NCBI GenBank assembly: GCA_028095005.1
Contig: CM051461.1
Location: forward strand, 40,535,968-40,599,967
Length of the DNA: 64,000 nt
DNA from: Rhynchospora pubera
Lineage: Eukaryota > Streptophyta > Magnoliopsida > Poales > Cyperaceae
Direction of reading: 5' to 3'
Numbering within the stretch: position 1 is the first letter of the stretch; every line of letters starts with the position of its first letter. Below, in pieces: positions 12,060-25,495 of the stretch. The position numbers were made by a program, and so were the translations under genes. The notes beneath the pieces are model-generated. The model ran no database searches. It was not told the origin of the DNA and worked only from the letters and a program-made list of their open reading frames with translations.

Positions 12060-13311
12060 AAACATTTTGGTATTAATAAAAATTATTGTATAAAAATTTA
12101 CTTTACTTTTAGAAGAACAAAATTCATCTTCATATATTTTTTGTCTTTGAATTTGTTGCGGGTCAAATTTCCAGTGTCCGTACTCATATCACGCCTAGAT
12201 TTCTATTTGAAAGTAATGCAATATATATTATGTTTGTCTTTATTGTAAATGTGAAATGGTTGATGAAAACTAAAAAAAAGGTATTATTTATAAATAAAAT
12301 GTTGGCACCTTTTGGTGGATGAGCCATCCACTTGATTGTATCCTTTGGAAATGCACCTTTTAAATCACACTTTTTGAGGTATCAACTTGATTGCATCCTT
12401 TGGAAAAAAGATATTAATTGAAACCTTATTAAATATATGTTAAAAGACACTTTTTCATTCACACTCATTCATTGAATAAGACTACATACTAACACCCTTT
12501 CATTTGTTAACATTTAGTTAATCTATTTATACTTTTTTAATAATAATATAAAATACAAAATGATACTTTATCATACACAATCACACCCTTTTATTTGTTA
12601 TAATTTAATTAACCTAATTATGATTTCTCAATAATAATTTAAAATAAAAAGGACACTTTATGATATAATATCCTACCATTTCATTTATTAAAATTTAAGT
12701 AACCTCATAATAGTTTTTTAAAATTTATTTAAAATAAAAAGAATACTTTACTATATTTACAACTATATATCTGCATTTTAAGAAAGAGATGAAACAATTA
12801 TCTAGTTAGTGTAAAATATTTTTTGGAATCTATTCATTGAATATAGACTACGTAAACACATCCTTTCATTTGTCAACATTTAATTAATCTCATTATGATT
12901 TATTAATAATAATTTAAAATAAAAATGACAACTATTTATTTTACAAATAAGAATACAATTCTTTTTTAGAATGTTTATAAATAAAAAGTATTACAAAATA
13001 TTAAAAACTGAATTGAATAAAAAAAATTGTATTAAAAATATAAAAATTTACCTTACGAAATCGACATGATATAGGAGAAAAATGTATTCCAATCAGTTGC
13101 AATTCAAATTTTTCGTGTCCGTGTACATATCAAATCTGGATTTTATATTTGATAGTGATGTGATATCTATTATGTTTGTCATTTTGTAAATGAGAAATGG
13201 TTAATAAAATTTTGAAAAATGGAGTACTATAAAATAGATAAAATATTAGCACCCTTTATTGGAGGCATCCACTCGATTGCATCCTTTGATGAAACACCTT
13301 TTAAATCACAC
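12060..13311. repeat. AT-rich repeat block: long direct repeat enclosing tandem units
   Basis: Two diverged copies (about 12060-12371 and 13000-13311) both run from GTGTCCGT through ATTATGTTTGTC, GAAATGGTT and ATCCACT.GATTG.ATCCTTTG to ACACCTTTTAAATCACAC-like sequence. Their offset is about 940 bp. Between them lie four diverged units of roughly 85-120 bp (starting near 12467, 12572, 12653 and 12825), each with CCTTT.ATTTGTTA, ATTTA.TTAA and AATAATTTAAAATAAAAA. It is non-coding. Confidence 0.7.
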
Positions 13312-13312
13312 C

Positions 13313-14824
13313 TGTTGTACTAAACGTCTCTAGGTTTGTCGATTACAAAACAATATCATTTGGCATTTAATAATCTTCTTTGAATTTTATAGGAAGAAGA
13401 TGCAATTTATGAAGACTTGGATAAAAACTTTAAGAAAGATCAAGATCAAGTCTTTGGAGAGCTTGTAGGCTAGTTTAGACTAGGATAGAAAGGTTACTTT
13501 AGTCCTTGTTTATCCTTGAAATGGTCTAGATAGCGAAAAGCTCAATATACCAGCAAAATCCTATTTTCTGTGACCCAGCGTCGTACAACGCTGAGTTTTC
13601 AAAACTAGAACAGCTGACTTTTGTGAATCAACGTTGCACAACGCTATATAGAGTTAGGCAACGCTGAGTCACAACGTTGTACAACGCTCAGTAGTGTTGT
13701 ACAACGCTACAGTTAAAAACTTGGAAAATTTCCTAAGTACCATTGTGCAATGCCATATAGCGTTGCACAACACCACAAAAATTCCAAGTTAGCTGTGCTG
13801 TTCAGACAGCGCTGCATCGATGTTCAGACAGCGCTATCCCATGTAAAACCCATGTAAACAGTTTTTTTTACATGCAAAGTTGCGGGCAACGTTAGCCAAC
13901 GTCTTTCAGCGTTGGGTAACGTTAGCGTTGTGTGACGGTATATAGAGTTGTACGACGCTCTGTTGAATCTGTCAGAGTTGTTCCCTTTGTCTCCCTTTAA
14001 CGTTGTGTAACGCTATTCAGTGGCAAGCAACGCTCTGATAATTTCCAACGGAATTGTCGGAGCTTTCCTTTGGTTATACACTCCTTCGTTGTGTAACGGC
14101 AAATAGCGTTGCACAATGCTCTGACAGACCAACGGCTATATTAACTAGCCGTTAGAATTTACAACGGTCATATTCCAGCGTTGTACAACGCTATTCAGTG
14201 GCAAGCAATGCTGAGTATTGTTTTTGCTGGTAAACTGCTCTTTCCGAGCCCTATATATATCCACCCCTTGTTCTCTCTCTACAGAGAGCTTTGTTTTGCA
14301 AAATTAGATCAGAATTGAGCCTTTGAGCACAGGGATACTCTCCCACTTGAGCTTTTCATAGCTAGACCATCTTGAGAGATTTTGTAGCCTCAAACACCAC
14401 CGCCCCGACATTGTCGCTAGGTGTAGGTTGGAATAGGTTGAGAGCTCTTCTCCTTTGAGGCCGTTGTGCCATTCGAGTTAGGCCGATCCGCCTCGAGTGT
14501 CCTTGTGACGAGGTGATTCGGTTCGAAGTTGTAGTCCCGTTCGTTGTGGAATTGAACGGAGCGCGTCCTTGTGTGGTAGCGAAACTCCCGGAGACGTACG
14601 ACTAAGGCTAGCATTTCCTAGCGGGTCGGAACTCCGTAATCATACCGAGTGTTCAATCTCTCTCTCTCTCTTTTTCTCTTTATTATCTTGCTACTTGAAT
14701 TGCTTATGTACTTGCTTGTATTGGGTAACAATTGAATTGTGTTAGGATAGTTCATACCAAACCGGTCCGAAACCTCAATTGCTTCCGCTAAATCTTGGTT
14801 AAGCCGCCTCCTTTAGGGACAACA
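13313..14824. mobile_element. Solo LTR of a Copia-type retrotransposon, TSD ACACC
   Basis: 1512 bp with termini TGTTG ... CAACA, flanked exactly by ACACC at 13308-13312 and 14825-14829. Only one LTR is present and no gag-pol sequence or second copy lies nearby, so it is a solo LTR left by recombination. A TATATATAT element near 14250 followed by a CT-rich leader suggests the LTR promoter. The 3' part (GGCCGATCCGCCTCGAG onward) matches the fragment at 49596-49899. The Copia assignment rests on termini, 5-bp duplication and overall style, not on coding sequence. Confidence 0.88.
13577..14195. repeat. Array of palindromic AGCGTTGTACAACGCT-like motifs in the LTR
   Basis: About ten imperfect copies of a 16-bp palindrome (best form AGCGTTGTACAACGCT) lie in this 620-bp part of the LTR, for example at 13577, 13630, 13673, 13693, 13755, 14105 and 14178. 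Several are followed by TATATAG or ATTCAGTGGCAAGCAA. Spacing is irregular. Binding sites for a dimeric factor in the LTR's regulatory region are an inference. Confidence 0.7.
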
Positions 14825-14829
14825 ACACC

Positions 14830-15773
14830 TTTTAAGACATTCTTTTGATAGGCACCTTTTCATTCGCACCTTTTGAGACCATCCACGCATCTTTATTATA
14901 TGTAAGATTAATACTTGAAAGCTAGGGTTGTTTTTTCATTAACACAACACTATTATTTTCATTTTTCTTCGTTCTTTTCACCTTTTTGTAACCTTGTAAA
15001 TAATTTTTTATCAGTGGAAATTTTCTGGTATGTCAATCCCCAACCGGCCTTCAAAAAAGGAAAGGGTTGTTTTTCGGCCGACAAAACATTTTTTGTGCCA
15101 TCCGTTAAATTGCTCAAAATATACAAATTGAAAAACGGATAAGAATATTTTCAAAGCTGGACTTTTTATTGGTGTCATTTTTTTGCTAATTTTATATAAT
15201 TCAGTGTATATTGAATCAATTAATTGAAAGATCTCTCTACATTTCCATTTTGCACCTATTATGTAGTGGGCCCATTCTAAAATTTACAAAATTCCCTATC
15301 GAGGAAAAAGGAACAAATTAACTGGACCCTCTTAAAGAGTGAAGTGCAAATAATGGAGTACTTGTTGCTTTGCTTGTAGCGCCTCAACAACATCATTCAA
15401 AAGCATTAAGCATTTGAGCCATTGATCATGTATACTAAACACTCATTTGGTTTGGTATGAACAGACATGTAAAGATGTCCCTTTTTGTGAGGATGGTGCT
15501 ACGTGGAAATGGCAGATTCATTTGGAAAAAGAATATTGATGATAACCTTGGACCTGGTAGATTTAAAGTCATTAATTATGATGTTATATACTATATATTT
15601 TATTTGGACATTATTTTTTAAGATTATATAGGTATTTATTACAATATATTTGTCCTCATAAAAATATGAAAATTATCATATTATAGATCACAAAGTTATA
15701 ACAATTTATATTATAATAGATCAAGTGTATTTATATTATTATATTTATATTATAATAGATCAGGTGTGTTTGG
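14830..15773. other. Intergenic DNA without a supported gene
   Basis: AT-rich. The first 60 bp continue the ACCTTTT-type repeat split by the LTR. The 75-codon frame from 14915 has no recognisable domain. Confidence 0.45.
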
Positions 15774-15980
15774 ATGAGCCATGAATAAGGAATAAGAATA
15801 AGAAATTTTGGTATGCGTGCTTATTCTTATTCTTGTGCAACCCAAACAACACAAGAATAAGAAATTTGGGCCCTTATTCTTATACTAACAAAACCATGAT
15901 ATAAGAATAAGAAATTTGGACAAGCACACAAACCGAAATTTCTTATTCTTATTCCTTATTCATGGCTCATCCAAACACAC
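15774..15980. mobile_element. Long-TIR MITE (GTGTGTTTGGATGAGCCATG family)
   Basis: 207 bp with near-perfect inverted ends of about 45 bp, starting GTGTGTTTGGATGAGCCATG and ending with its complement. The arms consist of AATAAGGAATAAGAATAAG repeats. I could not identify a target duplication. Confidence 0.82.
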
Positions 15981-15984
15981 TAAT

Positions 15985-17817
15985 ATTATATTTACATAAA
16001 ATACTGTTAACGGTACTCGTAAAATGCATTTCGAGTATGTACAAACAGAAAAAAAAACAGATAATTAATTTTGTGTATCCGCAAACCCATTTTATCGAAA
16101 CTGTCTAAACTGTGCTCGAAATTATTCTGACCAAAATTAAGCTAGCTCACCACTTGATTTGACCTGCACGGACAGATATGGTATAAAAAAAAAGTCTTTC
16201 AACTAAAGTATTTTTTTTTTTGCACGACTCTTATTTTTTAATTCAAAAAATAGACTCAATAAATATTTTTGGGTAAAAAATTCTATATCAATATATTGTA
16301 TTTTAAATAAGAAAACGAATATGCTCAATCGACTTTCATTTTTTATATAATTTTATCGAGAATGACTCACGTACCATAGATGACACAGAGGTCCAGTGCC
16401 ATAGCCCATAGAGTCATTTTTCGAGATCTAAAATTCAAATGCTTAATTCAAACCGTTCAAATTATTCACCATATTAAAATACCCTTGGAGACCAAATTTT
16501 ATATTTTTCGATTTTCTTTTGCTATTTATTATGATATTTAAAAAAAAAACATTATAATTGGAGAAATATCATAATAAATAGCAAAAAAATTTGAAAAAAA
16601 AAATGTAAAAATTAGTCTCCAATGGTGTTTCAATATGATGATCAATTTGAACGGTTTAGATTGACCGATTGAATTTTGGATCTCGAAAACTGACTCAAAA
16701 TAAATATGAATGACATTGCTATCTATGACACTTTAGCCTACCTCAATTTTATCTCCATATTTTATAAAAAATAAAAATTAACAACTTTTTTTATATATAT
16801 TTACTTCCATATTCAATTATTTATTTTGCTTCCATCCAAGACAATGTTGTACGGACTTGAAACAGGATACGAACTTATCCAAAACGGAGGTATATATCCA
16901 TCCAATCGGAAGCCAACCAAGTCATCAATCAGGTCGCACCACTACGTTGAACAGTAAAGAGATCGAGCTAGCTGCTACAGTACTAACTAAAAAATATTAG
17001 AATATTACCATGTTGTATTTTTTTTTAAATTAAGACGATACACTTTTATGTATAAATTTTTATTGAGAAACATATTTAGTGTCATCGAATTATTTTTTTT
17101 TGGATCATAATCTTAAAATATTGAAAATGGACAACATCTGTATCTAATAATATTTTTATTTTTTACATATCACATATTAAAATCCGTCCACACATTGAGT
17201 TGGCACTGCTGCTAGTATTTATATAAAATATTGTTAAAGATACTCGTAGAATGCATTTCGAGTATGTACAAACAGAAGGAAAAAAAACAGATAATTAATT
17301 TGGTGTATCCGCAACCCATTTTATCGAAACTATCTAACTGTACTCTCAATTATTCTGACCTAAAGCTAGCTCACCACTTGATTTGATCTGTACGGACAGA
17401 TATGGTATAAAAAAAGTTCTTCAAGGTTTTTTTGGGTACGACTCTTTTTTTTAATTCAAAAAATAGACTCAATTAAATATTTTTGGGTAAAAAAATTCTA
17501 TATCAATATATTGTATTTTAAATTAGAAAACGAATATACTCAATCGACTTTCATTTTTTTTATATAATTTCATCTCCATATTTTATAAAAAAAAAATATA
17601 ACAACTTTTTTTTTATATATATTGACTTCCATATTCAATTATTTATTTATTTTGCTCCCATCCAAGACACAATGCTGTTCGGACTTGAAACAGGATATGA
17701 ACTAATCCAAACGGAGGTGTATATCCATCCAATCGGAACCCAACCCAGTCATCAATCAGGTCGCACCACTACGTTGAACAGTAAAGAGATCGAGCTAGCT
17801 GCTACAGTACTAAATAA

Positions 17818-17820
<3 letters not shown>
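15985..17820. repeat. Tandem duplication of a ~0.6 kb segment, copy 1 interrupted by a MITE
   Basis: Copy 1 (about 15985-16985) and copy 2 (about 17215-17817) share ATGCATTTCGAGTATGTAC, TCACCACTTGATTTGA, ACGGACAGATATGGTATAAA, CTCAATCGACTTTCATTTTT and, at their ends, GAACAGTAAAGAGATCGAGC followed by TAGCTGCTACAGTACTAA. Copy 1 is longer only because of the insertion at 16358-16744. A spacer of about 225 bp separates them. No coding potential is seen. Confidence 0.88.
16358..16744. mobile_element. Foldback MITE with 9-bp target duplication AATTTTATC
   Basis: 387 bp, flanked by AATTTTATC at 16349-16357 and 16745-16753. The paralogous copy at 17566-17574 has a single AATTTCATC and no insert. The two halves are complementary: TCGAGATCTAAAATTCAA, GGAGACCAAATTTTATATTT and GCTATTTATTATGATAT pair with their right-hand counterparts. 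A 9-bp duplication points to the Mutator-like class. Confidence 0.88.
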
Positions 17821-20879
<3,059 letters not shown>

Positions 20880-20884
<5 letters not shown>

Positions 20885-23390
20885 CACACACACTACGATC
20901 GATGTAATTAGACTAACAACAAATTGGATATACTAAATGCAATAAAATGTTACAAGAATCAACGAATATAGATTGTGGGAAAACGTTAGGTAATTTATCT
21001 TTTTATTTTATAGGAGAATGATGATGTTTGTAAAAAACTGGTGAGAAAATCCACTCAAGCAGGGTGGGAAAATATTTCTACCGAAAAGTAACATAATTGA
21101 ATGGATTACATAATTTGACTGTTAAGGTGTCCATTTTAAATTTTATTGATTATTAAATATGACTATCAAACTAACTAATAATGTTTTGAAATTAATAATG
21201 TTTTTAAAAAATAATTGCGATAACTAACTAAACTATATTATTAGATACTTTTTTTATTAAAATAAGTATATCCTAATTAGTTATGTGAAAATTATTATTT
21301 TCAATTATAATAATTTTCAGTTAATTATCTTAATTAAACTATTTTATAATATCAATATAATTACTTTAAAAATTTTATATATCGTCTCTTACGCTATGGA
21401 AGCTTTACCAGTAAGGACAACTTGGTCAGAAGATATGCAGTTTTAAAGAGACTTCTTAGATAACTTTTGGGGAGGTTTTTCTTAACTAAGTAGGTTTTAA
21501 TCCTTCTTAATTAAAGTGCGTCACCACTTAAAAACTTCTTTTAGTACACTAACACTGGACTCCTCAGGCAGTCAGGCTAGATACACTTTGCCCCATCTGG
21601 ATGCCATTTAATGTGGTCACAACTAAAGTACATATATACATATTTCTGGTAACGGGTTGGATTTGAGCTAAATCATCCAAATCCGAATATGTTGTAAACT
21701 CTAGCTAGATGTATTTTTTTTTTTTAGATATACTGGACAGAGACTGTCAAGTTTACCTAGCTAGATGTATTTAACCATGCATATATATGGCATATGCTGA
21801 GCTTAATTAACAGTGGACAGAGGCAAGATATATAGCCATAAAGGTGGATTGAATAAACTGGTATATATATCAATTCCTTAATTAATTGTTTGATTATTTA
21901 TAACTAGTATACGTACTATAGTTGAATAGCCATCATCTGACTTCACATGCTAGTCTTTGACAAACCAAAAATTTTTGTGAAATAAAACCAAACACATGAA
22001 ACTGTTCGTGCAATGATTGGTGACCTTAAATCAACATTGCTTCGCAATGTAAATATTCACAAATAAATAGGAGAAGTTCTCAAACAAAACGACCCCTGCA
22101 GTGTGTTGAAAACGACAATTAAGCCAACATCTTGTCGATGGTTTTTATTAGACCAGCAATTATATTTCTATGAGATGGGTCCCCTCAACTTTCATGTAAA
22201 GGAATAGCTCTCAATGTCACTTTTATATTCATGCGTTTTCACCAAGGGAAATATATATACAGCAAATGTATACGCTATATTTGTTTCTCAGTCAGAAATG
22301 TAAGAACCACAAATAACAACAAAATATCATATAGAAACAAATTAACCCAATTTCAAAAGTAACTATTCTCAACTGTCAATTAAAAAACGTCTTAAATTAA
22401 ATGTATTAATTAGCAGAATATTTAAAAAATTGTGATCCATTCAATATATATATAGTTTTGTTTAAAAGTTGTGATGATCAGCATTATGAAAATAATTAGA
22501 AAGCTATCCGTGTAAATTAAAGGCGGAGGGAGCTAGTAATTTATGTCAGAGAGATCAACGTGTACTTTTAGAAAAATACAAAGAAAACTTGAAATAAATT
22601 AATTTGTACATGTTTAAGGCATTTCTGGAAAATGATTGGAATCAATTAAACCCGTTCAGTTCCATATTGCTCTGACATAGATGTAGATATATATAGTTAT
22701 AAATTCACACACTTCTAATATCGTATTTTTCTGTTTGACTTTAAAAAAATTGTTGTCACCGTTGTATCATTCCAGTTAATTTATTATCAACGACAACATT
22801 TAATTAATAATATGGTTAAACAAAAACTTTTTTGCCAACTCTTTATTATCTTCTGGTAATCTAGGCCTATACAAACATATGAAATTAGAAAATAGCTAAA
22901 ACCGAATACAGAGTTATATAAAAGGGTGCAGGACAGCAAAAAAGCCAGCTTTGTGGCTGTGCGCTGGATCTAATTAATATATAATTGATAATAAGCTTAA
23001 TTATATAACAATTGGTGTATATAAGAAAGAATCTTGCCATTAATGGTTAAGTTAGAAATTAAGGTGCTTTAACTCCATCATGTATTTGTGCATCTTTGCA
23101 GTAGTCATTCTAAAAAAATAATGGTACGGTATGTACCTGTTTGTATATGATATGAGTGACAACTGATAGCAACGTGATGAAAAACTAAAGACGACAACAC
23201 AGGGGACGTGAGGATTTTTCATTTAAAATAAAAATGGCTCCTAATTAAAAAACTTGTTCCTTTGATTTAACATAGTTACGTCATTTTCGTCTCATACATC
23301 ATTTCTATGTGCAGCTATGACTTAATTCATGCCTTTCCCACCTGCATCATATATCCTCTTGCACCTTAAATGCAACCCTTCCCACACATC
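20880..23390. other. Intergenic DNA upstream of the C2H2 gene
   Basis: No coding sequence is recognisable. The last few hundred bases before 23399 are presumably promoter, but apart from the TATA box I cannot name a motif with confidence. Confidence 0.5.
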
Positions 23391-23398
23391 ACTCTTTG

Positions 23399-23406
23399 TA
23401 TAAATA
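23399..23406 (+). promoter_or_regulatory. TATA box of the C2H2 zinc-finger gene
   Basis: TATAAATA lies 105 bp before the chosen ATG (23511), leaving a 5' leader of about 75-80 nt. It lies downstream of the in-frame ATG at 23370, which argues against that ATG being used. Confidence 0.7.
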
Positions 23407-23510
23407 TTTCTCCACACCACTCACCTACATCCGTACCAATAATTCGCTTCTCTATTCCTAATCCTACCACAGTGGAAAGAACAAACACTAGCAGAGAAGA
23501 AATCAACAGC

Positions 23511-24038
23511 ATGGCTGAGATACAATGTGAGCCGAAAGTGGCCCCTAGTGCCGCAAACCAACCGCTTAAGCTCTTCGGCTTTGATGTATCCGATAACCAT
23601 TCTACTAACAACCCTTCACCATTGCCGCCTCCCGCAAGTCAAGATGTGCGCAAGTACGAATGCCAGTACTGCTGTCGTGAGTTTGCCAACTCACAAGCAC
23701 TTGGTGGCCACCAGAACGCGCACAAGAGGGAACGCCAGCAACTGAAACGCATGCAACTCAGCAGCCGTCGTACCAGTAACAGCACGCTGCATCAGTTGGT
23801 ATCACCTTGTGCTTTTGTACCACAAACAAGACTACTGCAGGTAGGTCCTGCATTCACAACCTACCCACCTCCACCTGTACCTTGGGGCTACTTTACCGAG
23901 CGGACAATGAGTCCAACTTTTCATGTTAGTCCTGGTCGAGAGGCTGGTAGGTTGACAGATGGGCCCCAAATGAGTCGGGCGGAGGAGGCAGGGTCGGGAC
24001 TGGATCTGTGCCTCAGCCTTGCTCCAGCCGGGTTGTAG
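23511..24038 (+). CDS. Single C2H2 zinc-finger transcription factor with EAR motif
   Basis: An intronless 175-residue protein. Residues 19-26 hold the LKLFGF-type N-terminal motif. Residues 51-71 form one C2H2 finger (C51, C54, H67, H71) with the plant QALGGH signature on the DNA-contacting helix. The C-terminus holds a DLNxL/LxLxL EAR-like repression motif (DLCLSL). This architecture is that of the C1 class of plant C2H2 factors (ZFP5/6/8, GIS, KNUCKLES-like), nuclear regulators of epidermal or floral cell fate, often repressors. The frame is open from 23370, but I chose Met at 23511 because the TATA box sits between the two and the LFGF motif then lies close to the N-terminus as in relatives. 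I cannot say which member it is. Confidence 0.9.
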   Translation: MAEIQCEPKVAPSAANQPLKLFGFDVSDNHSTNNPSPLPPPASQDVRKYECQYCCREFANSQALGGHQNAHKRERQQLKRMQLSSRRTSNSTLHQLVSPCAFVPQTRLLQVGPAFTTYPPPPVPWGYFTERTMSPTFHVSPGREAGRLTDGPQMSRAEEAGSGLDLCLSLAPAGL

Positions 24039-25495
24039 GATATATTATATATGGATAAGTTGACATATATCGTGCTTGATTGCCTATGTGAAACTTGTGT
24101 TAATTGACTTCCATTCTTTACTTAGTTACTCCTTGCATCTATGATACTTTTATCTCTGTTGTTTCACTTGCTTGGAACTTGTTTTTTGATTCAACTTCGC
24201 TGATTGACGTCCATTACAAGTCCTAGCTCATTTTTTTTAATTGGATTTCCAAATTAATTTATCATTTTATATAACCAGTTTAATCAGATTTGGATTGTTA
24301 CGCTTTTACATGTTTCAAGTTCAGCTGATCAGCTCATAGGGGTTGGAGCTAAGCCCAAAATACAACCAGACTAAGGCCGCCATTTGGTCTTGGCCTGAAC
24401 ACCCGTCTCCTTTTAAAAGAAGAACTATCTATTATTTGTGTGTTAACAAAAGAATAACATAAAATATTCTTATGTACAAACATAAGCACAATAGTTTTCA
24501 ATTTTTATTGTTTGACAACACTACTGAATAAATGCATTTAGATTTCAGAGCATAGATAAATAAAATTCAGCAGTATACTTCCAGATCCGTGTGAATATAT
24601 ACACTTGGTCAAAGCGGCTGCTTGTGGCCGTGTGCTATATTGAGAAACAGTAGTCAAAATGTTTTGAATGAAAATATTGATAGGGAGTAAATTGTGCAAT
24701 AAGATTCTGAGCGAGGACAAATCTGCCAATGTGACCGACAGTTAGCTAGTAGACAGGACACAAGAAACCACAGCAACAATCTTAGCTATAAATGCAAAAT
24801 CCACTCCAGTGTGGCCAAACACAATGAATTAATTATGCATATCATGCTTAGTGCTATAACTAGCAACTTTTATTGATACTTTCTGTGATACCAGACGTAT
24901 CACTGAGTATATCACAAATTAATCAATAAAATAACCCTCCGCATCAAGAATTATGATTGCCAATGTTCCAATGAAACATAATTACGATTTACTAATATCA
25001 ATGTATTATGTATATAAGTAGTATTATCTATGCAATCAAATATATAGTCCAGCAGAAAACTGTAGGATTAGGCAAATTTAATGCCAAACTGGAAAGCATG
25101 TATTTGCAGCCAGGGTGGTAAGATACGAGTTGAAAACTATTTGCTTCTTGTGATCTTGTTGTCTGGTACTTGTGCTATAGGTTAAGCACTAAAAGCAAAT
25201 TATTTTGTGTACAAAGGACGAAATGAAAGTTAAAGCCAAAGGAATGCAAATCTTCATTCCAAACTCCCCTCACCAACTGTTTCTAGATATTTACTGAAAC
25301 TGATTTTAAGAAATATAGGTGCTGAGCATTATCAGTACACTACAAAACTTTATATGCTCTAATCCACAATTTTATTTCTCAAATCTGTCCAAAATTTAAA
25401 AATGAGAACTATATCCAAACTAAGAAAACAAAAACAATGAAATATAAAAATTGGAGCCCATGACGTGTTTATTGTTTATCAGCCAAGGGGTGAGA
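24039..25495. other. Intergenic DNA between the C2H2 and COX19 genes
   Basis: Holds the 3' flanks of two convergent genes. No further coding exon was recognised; the 63-codon frame at 24538-24729 has no domain. Confidence 0.5.

Noticed and set aside
14417..14614. 65-codon minus frame in the solo LTR
   Set aside because: LTRs are non-coding and the frame has no homology I recognise.
16358..16744. Foldback hairpins as microRNA precursors
   Set aside because: Length, AT-richness, target duplication and dispersed copies indicate transposons; small RNAs from them are possible but not shown by sequence.
23370..23510. N-terminal extension of the C2H2 protein to the ATG at 23370
   Set aside because: The TATA box at 23399 lies downstream of it, and relatives begin close to the LFGF motif.
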